From Tomocerus qinae (taxonomy: Eukaryota > Arthropoda > Collembola > Entomobryomorpha > Tomoceridae): 64,000 nucleotides of DNA. Of the stretch, positions 44,121 through 57,366 are shown piece after piece; the stretch's first letter is position 1, and each line of letters opens with the position of its first letter. Position numbers and translations under genes: made by a program. The notes under the pieces are model-generated. The model searched no databases. It saw only the letters and a list, made by a program, of their open reading frames with translations, and was not told the origin of the DNA. The stretch lies in NCBI GenBank assembly GCA_020055645.1, contig CM034547.1:4154001-4218000 (forward strand), in the 5' to 3' direction.

Positions 44121-46550
44121 GTGAAAGTCCGCGCTGCCTACACAATATCTCACTCAATCCATCCAGGCATATACAGAATAATTTTGGAGATACCTAGGAC
44201 ACAGCCAGCCTGTAAACCCATCTATTGTACTCCCTTCCCTATGCGTCAACGTCAATGTCAACAAAAACCCATCATTCGACATTTCCCTCTGTAAATACTA
44301 CAGAAAAGATAGGCTCAACATTTTCCATTTAAAATCATCATATCATATTGACTTTCTCTTTAGTTTCATACCCATCCACTTTGAAAAATGGAAAAACACT
44401 CCTTCAAAATCGATCTCTATCTATTCACTATTTTACTAAAAGTAATCCATATTTGGGAGACAACTCTTTCCAGTGTGTACTCTAAAATCCTTTTTTAATC
44501 CTTAAGACTTGAATTTAGACTAAAAATTACTGATAATATTTACAGAACTAAAACCTTAACTGGCCAAAATTCAAACATTTATTTACTGAATTCGTTTAAA
44601 TTAAAAAATTGACATAAATCCACAAAATCTTCCATTTAAATGAATTGCTTGAATCCGTATCACCATGATTTAACGATTTCACTTACATCCACCGGTTACC
44701 AGTTAGAAATTCCGAAATTTCTGATATTGAGATGTTAGCAGATGATGTGGAAGTCATGGAATAAAATAAATTGGAGAAATGAATGGTTTTGGGTTTCAGT
44801 GATTTGGCATCTAAGGTTTCTATAAATTATTTCGGAGAAAGAAAAATGTGACCATACATTATAAGTTGTCTTTTGAGTGCAGTGGTATCAGAAATCAGAT
44901 TCGTAGGAGTGAAATGGGGTTTTCGTTGAAAATTACAATGCAATGGGAGAAGTGTAGGTAATCCGAAGAAATCTGGATGCAAGTCCATGCGTGGGTTCGT
45001 GTCGAAGGTTTGCATTTCCACTAAGCGACCTCCTGTCTCCGATCTATTTCGACGATGGAGGAATGCATGGAGAGAAAGATCTCATCCAGCAGCCTGCTCC
45101 AGCACTCAAACATTTTTCTGGAAGAGAACATCCGACTCTTTTGTGCTCACTTTAATTCGACTAACGTGAAGTATAGCTAAGAAGGAGCGAGCTCCTCGAC
45201 TTCAAATCAACAAAACCCACACAAAACAAAGACAATTTGGAGACAAAAACCAGGCGATGTGATTCGAGACAAAAACAGACAGAGTCACACAGCACGTCTC
45301 ATTCCCTCCTTTACATTCTGGTCCAGTAACAATCATTTCTTCTCCCATTCCAGTGACTACTACTCTTTCTTATTTAATATCACTGCTCCCCACAAGCAAC
45401 AACCACACACACAACCCTCGATACTATTGCCACTCCCTCCTGCATTTCTCTCTTAATATGCACAGATAACATTCTTTTCCTCCACTATTATAACCTCCAT
45501 GCTGAGCACTACAAAATCATCATTGGGCTCTTACTACCTCCTATTAATACAATATTAAGCCAATAATAAAATTTTCTAGACCCTATAAAAATCGTATTAA
45601 TTTTCTCAAATTCAACTCAGCTACAATTTCAAAATTAAACAGAATCTGAAAATACGTAATTTTAAATTCACAAATTCGTTGTCATAATTTATACTGAATC
45701 TATATCTAAAATTAAGCCTAACTGAAAAATTTCTTTGGGCACAATGCATTATCAAAATATTTTTCTTACCCAATACGTGCTTACAATTTACGCAAATCTA
45801 CCTAGGTACGTATGGAAATAAAATATCTATAATGTACCTACCAATGCTGCCTATTTTAGTTTTAATGTCTATGCTTATCTGTATAATTTATATGGGTAGT
45901 TATGTATTGTATGATGGTGTGTGTAGTAGGTAAAGTCGAGTTGCGAAATATAATGTAAGTAAAAAGATGCGTTTTCAATGGAGAATATGCAAAGTAGGTG
46001 GAATGAGGTTTGGGACGAAAGAAGAGTGAGTGAGAGTATTTTGAATAAATTTAGGAAGTCTTGTGTATGTGGGTGCCTATAGTTTCTCTAAGGATCTCGT
46101 TTAATTTCACAGCCCGGTAGCGCATGAAAGAATATCATCGAGGATTAGCATACATTTCCTCATAAGCATTTCTATTCAATGTTATCTTTCACCACCTTCA
46201 TACTTCATACTCCTCGCCATTGCATATCATTAGTGCAATACAAAACACTATAGTACAACTATCTTGTCTTTCTACTACTCTAAATCGAAGCTTGGCCTGT
46301 TATTTTATACTACATATTTTACTTTACTCATAGAAATCCTCTGCAATTTGGTATACTCTTGAACTACATTAGTACGAGTAGTAGTGCATAAAATATTATG
46401 CATTCATATATGAAAATTCTTTGGTCTACAGAACGAAACCAAATCTATACCAACTATGTTCAATGGTATATAATTCTTAGTAAAGGAATTACTATTGATA
46501 TTCATAAGCAAACCATTCTCGCCTTCTTCCAAAAAGCTGAATATATATAA
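44121..46550. other. Non-coding stretch, partly very A+T-rich
   Basis: A+T-rich blocks at 44310-44720 and 45540-45830 look like decayed insertions, but I could not find their ends. A 60-codon ATG frame at 44987-45169 lies in a G+C-richer patch without further support. A TGCATAA/TTATGCA inverted repeat lies at 46385-46402. Confidence 0.4.
46385..46402. repeat. Inverted repeat TGCATAA-AATA-TTATGCA
   Basis: Seven-base arms, exact, with a four-base spacer. It has the same half-site as the 16-bp palindrome at 63714-63729. Confidence 0.8.
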
Positions 46551-46944
46551 CAGTTTGTATTGAAACACCGTTTGTATTAAGACACACCGGTACGATATAT
46601 TATGTCTGTGTTCTAAAGTATTTCAAATGTAGCTAAATTAACCTATTAAGTTTCAAATAATTCAAAATTTTTGAATATATTGTGAAAAACTTATAAAAAT
46701 GTGTCATCTATAAGTGGAAGGTGCTTCAAGACTCCTTGAAAGTGCCCAGGATTACTACCGGAAAACCTGGCACTTAATGTGCGAGAAAAATGTTACGCAA
46801 CTCTACCTAACGTTTATACCATCAGTATGATGATAATTCTGTCACTATTTCATTGAATTTAAAACGATAGTTATGCATTTGGAAACGTAGGAATTTTAAA
46901 ACTTACAGTTTGGTTTAATATAAACTGAGATTCAATACAAACGG
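46551..46944. mobile_element. MITE-like element, copy 3
   Basis: The left end reads CAGTTTGTATTGAAACACC then GTTTGTATTAAGAC. The right end, reverse complemented, reads CACCGTTTGTATTGAATCTC then AGTTTATATTAAACC. This is the clearest display of the two-block terminal repeat. At about 394 bp it nearly matches copy 1 in length, but the interiors do not visibly align. Non-coding. Confidence 0.6.
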
Positions 46945-48129
46945 TGACATATGTAGGTTTAACATGATATACACATTTATATATTCACTATGTAGTACAA
47001 ACTGTACAGTTGCTATTATATTCATATCGGCACCACCAATTTTGGAAGAAAGAATAGGTGGGAGTTGAGGACGGGATGGATGAAGAATATTCCGTGTACG
47101 TATTAAAAGCATTGAACAGAGTTTTCCGTTGCAAAGAGCAGAGAGAGAATGTGGAAGTGTATTTGGGATATTAAGGAGCTCAGTTCAGTTACTCTTAAAA
47201 TTGCATTACGAATGTGCTCATCGGTGCGAAAAAACGGAATCAAATATGGTGCAAAAGGCTTCCTCATCATTTCAGGGCAGATCTCAACTTGGCTGAGCTA
47301 ACTAAACTCATCTTCTGTGAATGAACAGCATGCAATAACCACTGCCTGACTACCAAAGGCAAATCTGTCTATTAACTAACACCCAGCCACAAAATATGCC
47401 ATTCCAATCATCCAATCTGTAACACATCTTCCTATATCCTAACTATAATTAGTACCCACACAGTATTCCTTACAATATATAGATTCGTATATTATCGACT
47501 ACCTTTTTAAAAATAGAGTACAGCCATATCTTTAATATTACTTCATTTTTATGAAAGAGGTAATTATAGAATTTACGCAATAAACTAGACTTCTTTTAAA
47601 ATGCATCCAAAATCTTTATTAATATTACAGAAACAATTTCTTCGTCACATACATTGCACATTATATTCACACCAGATGTACGAAAGGCAGTTTTGAAAAA
47701 AATAAGTGAATGTATTACCCACTATAAATAAGAGTGTGTGTGGTTTTCAAAAAGATTGGGCAGGGTACGGGAATCTTCTATAGAGTGTTATTAAGAGGAT
47801 GTTGGTATTTTTAATGGGAAAGTGAGGGTTATGATTGTGAGAGATGCTGGGAGTGCAGGAGATGCAGTGGGAGAGAAATATGCATGTAATCCACCACGCC
47901 AGTTACTAGTAGTTTAGTTCCATTAGTGCAGACAAGAGATGTGTCCTTTTCATACACGAGACTCCTACTTGTAACTCTCTTCAACGTAGTTTGGTCGGAC
48001 TACTTAGCACAGTCTCATCTCATCCTCGCAGACTTCCTTACTACTTGGACTCAGTCTTCCGCATTTGATAGGAAAGGAGGCTGCATGTTTGGTTATGCAT
48101 ATCTAATCTTCTTTTTGCTCCCTCCCGCT

Positions 48130-48146
48130 CACACACACACACACAC
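48130..48146. repeat. CA microsatellite
   Basis: Uninterrupted CA run, followed by further CA-rich sequence to about 48190. Confidence 0.9.
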
Positions 48147-48952
48147 TCATACACACACATACGTACACACTCACATAATACACACACTCTTCACTGAGTA
48201 TGCACTCTCCGAAGTCAAAGGCAAGCCACAGTGAGCAAACAGGGCATAATATTGCGAGGATGTGTGTGTGGGGAGAAGAGACTCATACTTTACATGTAGC
48301 GTGTCATTTTTTACAGAGAGTAACGGTAAGCGAGAGGAGGAAAAGAAAGCCTGCTCGCATAAAACACAATATTATTATACATCCTCCAAAAATAGAGCTG
48401 GTGGGATATTCCAACTATATTGCTAAACATTATTTCCAAAAGCTACTCAACTCTGTCTGAAATTACACGGGACTCGTGTCAGACTCTCCATCCCTATAGT
48501 AAGGACAGTTCATGTATAATATACAGTTGCATCGTTCAATATTCCCGAATGCACTTGACTCTTCTCTCTCCTAACTCCCAGTTAACGTTCCAGCTATGAG
48601 TCAAGTAGTAGTAGGATATTCGAGCACCTCACTCACTCACAAAATTCATCGTCATCATGAATATATATCTACAGTTCTGTACACACTCGGCTTACGATCA
48701 GTGCTCTTCAAAATCAAGTCTCCTATATTTAAACCCTCCAGAACCCCTTATACAGTCTACACAGGCAGACATTGCATAGAAGGCATCATAACATTATAAA
48801 ATACACACAGCCAACCATGCCACTCGATTTTCTCTCTGCAAATATACGATTATAGTATTTGAGAAAATTACACCGGAGTGAATAGTTAGTTTTTCTACTG
48901 GCTTCACGAGTCAATTCACTCGCAGGACATAATCATACACTTACACACTCTG

Positions 48953-48966
48953 CACACACACACACA
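48953..48966. repeat. CA microsatellite
   Basis: Seven CA dinucleotides in tandem. Confidence 0.9.
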
Positions 48967-50291
48967 ACTTCTTAATAATATGAAGAACCACTTCGTATTA
49001 AGCCGTTTCCTTCTTTTAACTATTCTTATTCATAAATATTTCAAGGCCAATTCTTGTATGCGTAAATTCAGAATTTTATTGATTTTCTACCGATTTTAAT
49101 TTCTGTGCACCCAAAAGATAGTAAAATATTTGGTAGCTTTATAAAGATTTTTTCATGATATACTAATGTACAAATATAAGCATATAGAAACAATATATTC
49201 TTTCCACATGCCAAGTCGCATATCGAAACAACACTTAGAGTTATGAGTGTCCATATATTTTGTCTGACGCTAATAGATGCTATTTTTAAACGAAGGCATT
49301 CTGTAGGACACAAAATATGCATTATAGAGATTGTACGAGGTCCTGTTGTGTTTGTGTGCGGAGAAGAAGAGACGATGAACAAAACAACATGTCATCAGTC
49401 AAAGAGTGACAAAACTGTTTTCCGATCCATTATGGCAGCTGGATTATTCTATTGGATTTTCCTCTTCACTAAACACAGAAAAAAGGGATCGGAATGCATA
49501 GACTAGCACAACTTGAAACAGTTCTGAACGATATACTTACTCTGTACTTGGAATGCACAAGAATATGATAGCATTGCAGGATTGTAGGTATAAGCCCCTT
49601 TGGAGTGTGCGTTTGCTTATGACATGTACATGCATAAAACGGATAAATATTTGAAGATATGATGCAATGGCAGTTAAAATGGGACGGGAAAGTATGTAAA
49701 GTTGTGTTATAACTAAATGCATTAGATGAAATCCATATTTCTGTATATTTGACACAAAACGGTCTTTGTAAGGCCTTTGTGCGTGAATTTGAAATGCGGC
49801 TGTGAATGTATAGGGATATTATCCATCAAGAAATATCCGCTGAGTACGCAGATTACATTAGACACAGAGAGATGATGCCTTATGGAAATGGTGGAGTATA
49901 ATCGTATAGGCAGATATTATGTATGTATGAATATTAAAGGACGTGTAGTAGTAGGACTGTCCCATCAGAGAGATGGTATGAATACCGTGTCTATGTTTAC
50001 TGATGATGTCGTTTGGAGAAAGTTGTCGAGTAGGATATAAGTATTATGTAATGCACGTAGGTAAGTATTGTGCATGAGAGTGTAGGTTAAAGAGACAATG
50101 TAGTAACATGCCTACTTATGTATTATGATCCCTGCAGGACGTGTGTATGTGGATGTGTGCGATAGATTGAGAGGATGTATCTGGATGTCCCATCGGTTTC
50201 CACGATTTCCATAAGTTTCCAGTGTTTCCGCTGAGAACATTATGCAGACTCAATGGGGACATTCACATCCGAAATAAAATCGAATGGTTTT

Positions 50292-50320
50292 GTCGTCGTA
50301 GTAGTCGTCGTCGTTGTCGT
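50292..50320. repeat. GTC/GTA trinucleotide repeat
   Basis: Interrupted GTC array with GTA and GTT variants. On the minus strand it would encode poly-Thr in one frame. Confidence 0.8.
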
Positions 50321-50710
50321 GATGGCTCGTGGGCCTCTGGCCAAGGGAAGCCAACAGCTCAGCAGTTCGAGAGAAAGGTGAAGTGAATGAAGGCAAAGAT
50401 GAGAATGAGAATGGCTCCAAATGTCAAACTGTGTCGATTTCAAAGACTCAGCTCCGGGCCCATTGTTTCCCAAATGGAAGGGCAGAACGTTGCCTGCCTG
50501 ACATGATTGTCAAGGCACTACTCCAGATGGAGAGGAACGAGACCCGACTCGGAATTCCAAACCTCCTTACAACTCAAACTCCGCATAATGCACACAGAAC
50601 TCACAATCACTCAGCCAAACTCTAATAGTTCCTTCCAGTTATCCAGCAGTTGACTTTAGTACTAACAATAAGGCACATAGCCCTAGGTACACATCACACA
50701 CTCACATGCC

Positions 50711-50740
50711 TTATATACATACATATTATATACATACATA
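50711..50740. repeat. Tandem 15-bp repeat
   Basis: TTATATACATACATA occurs twice back to back (50711-50725 and 50726-50740), then CATA units continue. Confidence 0.9.
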
Positions 50741-51590
50741 CATATTATATATACCACGTCGATAATACCGAACTGAATTACTGGAGAATCGACGAGAACA
50801 TTATTGTCGAATCAACAGAAAAGCGAAAGGCTATTTCAATCCAATATTTCCTACGGAGAATTTCCAATGCACTTCCCAGGGCTACGCTAACTCTAACTGT
50901 AACTGAATTCAATTCCACTCTCTTACTTCTCCTCAATATATTATTATACACCATTCATACACCTTCCATCTACAACTTCACCCTTCTACTTATACCTTTC
51001 TATGTTATTTAATAGTGTCACTAATATAATATTCACCATTTCAAAATCTACAAGACTCGTCCAATTAAATTAGTAATTCCTCACAAAGGCTCAATAAAGT
51101 TTACAAATTATTGTGCAAAAAGGAGCGAATTGCTAGAAGAGGGTTGATGTTACAAAAAACCTTTACAGTGTTTTTTCCTGTGCTAGTTTATAGAATCTTG
51201 TGTCCTTTTCTCCCATGTTTTTCTATGTGATCAGCAGATTGGATTGTATATGATATGATGGTAATGAAGTCAGCGGTTTGGTAGCTATAGATCAGGAAAC
51301 TGGTGTAAGAATCCAAGGACAGTATAATAAAGTACGGATATAGGGCCTAGGTGGATTTAATAAAATGCGTATGACCCTTTGACATTTTTATGTCGAGTCT
51401 TTTGAATTGATGTGATTGGCTTGGTTTGGTTCGTTGCACGGAATTGAAGCATGACTATCGATATTTAGAGAGTGAATCGGAGCAGTATTTATATATAACA
51501 ATCCTGAATGTACTTCGCATCGGTGGACATGAGATACATTTATTAAGGGACACCGTCACGAGAGGAAGAGACAGGCCACATAACTATTAT

Positions 51591-51602
51591 TGCATGCATG
51601 CA
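51591..51602. repeat. Perfect 12-bp palindrome TGCATGCATGCA
   Basis: Exact self-complementary sequence, one of many TGCAT/ATGCA words in the window. Confidence 0.9.
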
Positions 51603-54196
51603 GATAATGCGGTAGATGACACATTGGAGTATTAAACGACAATAGAATGAGTCCCCGTCTCAGAGATTACACTGGATTAAAGAATATCGATTACGATACA
51701 CATCATTCAATAATCATAATGATAAGAACTCGCTGCTATACCAGATAATGATATTCTTTTTATTATGGGAACGTGTTTATGGAGAGTCGGCTGTGTGAGA
51801 GATCGCATTTATTATATCAGGCGAGGAAAAGAGCCGACGACGAGAGGATTACGATAATTGAGGTGAATTGAATAAAAGATACACAATGGAGACCGAAAAG
51901 ATTCGGTTTAAAGGACAACTTTGCTCACTCACTCCACGTAATTTATGCACACTTCTCTACTCTCCCTTGTAAGCTAATAATAATAATAACAGTTATAGAC
52001 CTTGTCCTCTTCCATTCACCACACTAGACCACCAAGTAAAAAATTGTTCGTGACATTCATTGACGTTATATACTATATGAAGCATTTGTAGTTATTGTGG
52101 AGGGAGAGAATGGACCCAAGACCTAACTGCACGAACAAAATCCTCGAATCCCTCTCTCCCTAAACGGCAATTTCAATACAGAGACTCCTCTCTCTCCCCT
52201 TTTGTTCTTTTTTCCATTATGACAGCTTATGGAAATTCAAGAGATATATTATTGACATTGTTGTTAACAAATACATACATTTACATAGGTATACTATATT
52301 ATATATGCTCACTTTGAACTACTACAATGCTCTTTTGATGCTCCTATGCGTATTCCATCAGGTTGACATTATTATTATAATAGTTAATTAGCGCAAAGTC
52401 ATAAATTATAGAGTGAGGTTCGAATAATCAATCAGACTGAGGGAATTTTTAACAATGCGCATGTATAAATTATTATGGACATTTTTACGAGATGTTCACT
52501 TCCGTGTGTTGTATATTAGGGCCGGAGATGACAACCAGCGAAATGAAAATCCCTGTTGACAGCTTCTGATTTAAAAAGCAAATTGAAATTAAAAAATGGA
52601 TGGTAGTCCCAAGGGATGGAGAATTAGCCATGGATGAGAGGACATCGCATCAAAGCCGTTCTTGCGTAGACAGAGCGTACAAATAAGCGTCCTTATTCCA
52701 CTAAATAAAACTCTGGTTGATGAGTGTATAGAGACGTGGTGGGTTGACATCATGTAAAGATGGCAATGACAATGATTATGACCCACGAACTTGTCATAAA
52801 AAATAAAGGGTTGCGTATTTCTTCCCTTTTCTCGTTTCAATATTAATAGACTAGGTAGAAGGACGGAGGAAAAGAGTCTAAACATCCTTTTGTCTCGTAT
52901 TTACTCAGGACGTCTCTGCTGGAGTTGCAGTAGGTGAGGTTGTGTTGTGTACAGATTAGAATTGGGTGGGAAGGTAGGTGCATTATGGATGTAGAGTCAG
53001 AAAGTGAGGCTGAGAGTGGAGAGAAAGAATAGGAACGTGCAGAACAAATAACGGAGCAATTTCGTTTCGTGAACAAAATTAGCGAGACAATTTGTGACAT
53101 TCGTTCATCGATCTTTCTCTAATTGCAACGCACGTCACTCTGACTTGTTTTGTTTTCGTTTCTCGAGCTACACTCCGACGACTAAACTCTAACGATAAGT
53201 ACACAGACTGCTGCATTCAACATTACTCCAGCTTTAATTATTTGCTTAATACTTGTTTGCTGTACTTAGACATACTTTTATACATTTTCTACTTATATTG
53301 GACTCCCTCCCTCACACAAATTGGGAATTGTGATAAACTTATAGTATGAATGTGACCTTGTTCCATGTTCATAAAAAACTGCTAACGAGTTTCCTTTAAG
53401 ATTCTGATATTTCAAATCTTTCCCTCCTTTTCCCAGTGTCAAGTCAATTAAAGTCATCACTCATTTTTATCAGGGGACAAGGAGGCTTGACGCTCTTGCT
53501 TGACTCTTTGCTCTCCAGCCTTTTTAATGGAATTCACACAACTAATTGTTTCCACTACACACTGCATTTGTAGACGGAACAAGTTTTTTTGGCTCAACTA
53601 ATTGGTAGCTCTGCTTTCTGTGACGATGTGATGTGACATGCACGAAAAAAGAGTGTTTGCTCAGGATGTACAGATAAGACGTGTGAGTGAAGGCTTTTCT
53701 ATACTCCATTTAGGTCTCGTGTCAATTTGATGGGATTTTATTGGACTAAACAAAAAACGATTGGAGGAAACTATATGGATCACTATTCTGTCTAAGACTC
53801 CAGCACACGCACAACTTCATCTCTTCTACTATACAAAGACAATTGGGAATTGACTCATCTTCTCCCATTTTCTATAATAATATAACTATACTGTTATTAT
53901 TATTATATTCAGTCCCCTATTATTAGCGATATTACTTGATAGAGAATTTAGGAGGGAGGAAATAATTATGGGAACTCAATGATATCCTATTGACTGATTT
54001 TGGTAGGGGCCAGTGACAATGTGCGTATTAGAAATAGAAACTGCCTAATAGAATAATAATAAAAGAGAGACAATTATCTGATGACAAGACATTGGGGGAT
54101 GTCTGAGACAGACAGATAGATATTGTACACAGAATGCAGTCATCGTCAGAGTGACTTAGTTGTTAGCCCGAGAAAGCAAGTCTAAACTTTTAACAG

Positions 54197-54514
54197 TCAA
54201 CGAAGGAGAAAACAGTCTGAAGAGATGTCAACTGATTCATAAGAAGAGATGCGGCGTGGAAATATGTCAAGTGTGAGATGATGCGTATGTGTGGTTGGTG
54301 TGTGCGGTCGTCCTGGAGTAATAATATGTCTGTCTTCGGATGTTGCATGGACGGGGAGGGAAGACGGAGGGCCATCCGTCATCTCAGAATTGGACAAGTC
54401 CAACCAGCCAAAGCCAAATGACTTGAATGCCCAGCCAATATGCACTCTGTCTTCTTCACGTCCTTCCCGACTCTTCTCACAACCTACAAGAGTGTGTGTG
54501 TTCTCGACAGCCAT
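54197..54514 (-). CDS. Hypothetical ORF of 105 codons in a G+C-enriched island
   Basis: ATG at 54512-54514 on the minus strand. The first ~75 residues are protein-like and charged, starting MAVENTHTLVGCEKSREGRE with an aromatic/Gly segment (WAFKSFGFGWLDLSNSEMTD). A His/Thr/Pro-rich part follows (GRPHTPTTHTHH). G+C content at 54290-54500 is well above background. A plus-strand frame of 114 codons (54291-54635, GTG start) covers the same island, so the strand is uncertain. No domain recognised. Confidence 0.28.
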   Translation of the reverse strand: MAVENTHTLVGCEKSREGREEDRVHIGWAFKSFGFGWLDLSNSEMTDGPPSSLPVHATSEDRHIITPGRPHTPTTHTHHLTLDIFPRRISSYESVDISSDCFLLR

Positions 54515-55286
54515 TCTTTACACCACTCACTCTGCTATCCTTCCTATAACAGATGGAATGAGATATCTAAATGTCTATACAAAAGGATGCACACAGAGCA
54601 ATGCACTCTCAAGTGGCGTCACGTCATCTGACTGAACCGAAAAATGAAATGACGAAGAAGATGTCTCCTAGTCTTATCTGATCCGATTCTCCGATCCGAT
54701 AGCTTTTCAAGGGTAACAACACAAAAAGTCAGTTTCAATGCCAACATCCAGTGTGTTCTTAAGTACATCTTATAGCAGAAGAGATATCCTACTATATACA
54801 CTATAAACATTATTACGGAAGGATACTCTCTTCCTTATAGATACGAAGACATGCGTAAGACAAGTAGCAGGGATATATATATCTATATAAGACACGTGGT
54901 AATGTGGAAACTGAGAGAAGAGTCTCGGCTGTCAAGTCAAAGAGAATTCAATGGAATCGGATTGAATTCAATCGGAGTGGGCAAGCAATCCGACGGATGG
55001 ACATGCATTCCCCTCCCTCCTCCATTCTGTCTGTTGACCTTAAGCTATTTACCGGACATGAAACGGCCGCTGGCAATGCGAAGCTACTTACGATTACTGA
55101 AAATCAGTAGAGAGGGAGGGAGGGAAGAGCAAAGTATAAAGATTATTGCTACTCTACTGCACTCCCATGTTTACCTTTTCAATACTTTCAAATAATACGA
55201 CTTCGTTACTTCCAAATACAATCAATAGTCATTTATTTGTTTCTGTTTACATCTCTTCCTGCCGGGGCCCAAGACTATGTTCTAAA
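54515..55286. other. Non-coding stretch, weak exon signals
   Basis: At 55010-55110 a pyrimidine tract is followed by an open segment reading LFTGHETAAGNAKLLTITEN, which is protein-like but lacks a convincing donor. Otherwise nothing recognised. Confidence 0.35.
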
Positions 55287-55472
55287 ATGGTTTTACTGGA
55301 CGCAATGCTCGAATTTAACCGTTTCTTGCATATAACTAGATGCAGTAAAAAGTGTATGCTCGTGTATTTCAAAACTTTGGGGGTCAAAACGTTTTACATA
55401 AATATGTTCAAAGAAACAATTCGCTTTTGGAATATATTTAATTTGACAAGTTTTAAAAATTATTCTTTATGA
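55287..55472 (+). CDS. Hypothetical ORF of 61 codons
   Basis: ATG in a favourable context (AAAATGG, A at -3 and G at +4) running to TGA at 55470-55472. The peptide starts MVLLDAMLEFNRFLHITRCS and continues with Lys/Phe/Tyr-rich sequence (KTLGVKTFYINMFKETIRFW). The frame is open further upstream, so it could be a terminal exon. A+T-rich like its surroundings. No family recognised. Confidence 0.25.
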   Translation: MVLLDAMLEFNRFLHITRCSKKCMLVYFKTLGVKTFYINMFKETIRFWNIFNLTSFKNYSL

Positions 55473-57366
55473 AGGATAAAATTGTGTTAATGTTTTAATG
55501 ATATTAAAACGCGTTTTTAATTCAATAATATGTGCATAATAAATTACATCCTCTCAAATATCTATTTCTCGATTTCAAGTAAATAATTCGATTTTTTTAG
55601 AAAGCATTGTATAAATAAATGAATTTATTTCCGATGCCTGTATATAGCTTATTAGTATTACTAAAATTGGATCCGCTACTCTTTACCTGGGAGTTCTTGT
55701 GGATTTGGGGAGTCTTGTCTAATATTTGACAAGCACTTGGAAGAAAAGACAAATCCCTTGTTAAGGGATTCAATAAATAGAGTGAGAGTTAAATAAATAA
55801 ACATGGAGCTGTATTTTGAAGAGGAATATTTAAGAAAATAAGAAAAGGTCCAGAATAAAAGTGGGATTAGAAATAACCATTAGTAGTTGAGTATACGGTA
55901 TATGAATGTGTGCATGTGTATCGATTAAATTAGATCTTGACCTGAACTTGAGTTGAACTGACAAACTAGACTGTTTGAATGGAACCACTCACTCCACTTG
56001 TCTGTCCCTTCTCGACTTGAATCTCCAGCCAAAAAAGCAGAGAGTCAGCATGAAGAAAGGGAAGAAAAGAAAATAGGACGAGAGATGGAAAAGTGCGAGG
56101 AGGACAAAGCCAAATAATAGTCAAGTGGTTCAACTCCGAGTCAAAGTTGAGCCAAGAGCCACTGAACTCGGCCTCTATACTGCCAAACACAACCAATCCC
56201 ATATTCTTACGTCTGTTATTACAATTACTAGGCTCAAATAGTAATTACTCAATTATAACAGAATTTTCAGTGCTCTTCTTCTCAGAGGAATCAGAAATTA
56301 CCACATTCGACATTTGTTCAGCATTTCGCTGCAGACAGAAAAAATAATGAAATAATATTTTCAAAAGCTATGAGTAACTATGTATAAATTCTTATCTACT
56401 TCATCATTTCCATCATAATCTTTTCCAATAATATTAGAATTTATTGAGAAGCTGAATAATTATCAGAGTTATCCAAGGATTTTAATTTTTAAAATTACGA
56501 CCTAACAATGCTGTAATTTCCAAAAAGATTTCTGTGAAAAAGCAAAACCCTAAGAACTTCAAGGAAGGTGAAAGACATTAGGTGAAAATCAATATTTTAG
56601 TTTAGTCCGAAAAAGCTTCAAAAATGTTTGTAATTTATGTTACATTGATCTAGTTCCGGTAGACGCCTCTTTCTACTAGAAGGTCCCTTAAAACGGGTAA
56701 AATTAGGAGGAAGTTGCGTAATAATAGTATAGAGTAACACGTTTTTCCAATTAGGTAGGCAAGTGTGTTTGTTTGATGGAGATAGAAACGTATTTAATGT
56801 GTATGGAGTTGCAGTGTGTGTGAGAGTGGCGGGGCTGGGACGGGCAGGACGGAGCCGCCGTCGCACTTATGAAGTGCAAACACGGTTATAATTAAATTTG
56901 GTAGTTATTAAGTGACCTCATGCTATTCACGTGTAGTACATTATGTATTGGCCGTGAGTAGTAGACCTATGGCCATACTAGTAGGTGGGTACTAACTAAG
57001 TTAGGAACTGACTGACTGACCCGAACGCTAATGTGCAATGGTAAACTTGACAGTTCTCTATTGATTAGGCAGTTAGTAGCTCTGCACGGCCAGGTAATAA
57101 ATGAGCTGAAACAATTATCCACCTCTGCAGTTTATTGCGGACAAATCTAGGTCGTTAAATAATATTATATTACAAATGCCCTAACGCTAACTAGACACGA
57201 ATGACGAAACTCACACTCTGACCAATGTCCCTTTTCATTTAGTCATAGCAGACTATTATACTTACTAAACAGAGTGGCGGAAATGAGGCCGATAAAATTC
57301 CACGAATTCGCATAAAGTTAGCTCAAGCATCCTAAAAAAATTAAAAGCTTTTATTGTTATTGGCAG
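55473..57366. other. Non-coding stretch with small hairpins
   Basis: CTTGTC/GACAAG at 55714-55733 and AATCCCTT/AAGGGATT at 55752-55770 form two adjacent hairpins. A+T-rich block 56340-56660. No credible gene. Confidence 0.4.
55714..55770. repeat. Two adjacent small hairpins
   Basis: 6-bp stem with an 8-base loop, then an 8-bp stem with a 3-base loop (GTT), 18 bases apart. Confidence 0.75.

Larger units (their letters stand above)
46945..54196. other. Long non-coding stretch with several microsatellites
   Basis: About 7 kb. It contains (CA)n at 48130-48146 and 48953-48966, a GTC-rich run at 50292-50320, a 15-bp tandem at 50711-50740, (AAT)n near 51976-51989 and the palindrome at 51591-51602. 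A G+C-richer patch at 50320-50560 is open in two frames (for example REKGEVNEGKDENENGSK) but lacks clear splice or ATG support. A possible 9-nt micro-exon lies at 48317-48325 between TTTTTTACAG and ACG|GTAAGC. Confidence 0.4.

Noticed and set aside
44705-44722. Heat-shock-element-like AGAAATTCCGAAATTTCT
   Set aside because: GAA/TTC units are spaced by one or no base instead of two, so it does not match the element. It is just a small A+T-rich inverted repeat.
52391-52430. tRNA-like box pair (TTAGCGCAAAGTC ... GGTTCGAATAA)
   Set aside because: The two boxes are only about 24 bases apart, the B-box consensus fails at its end, and no acceptor or anticodon stem can be drawn.
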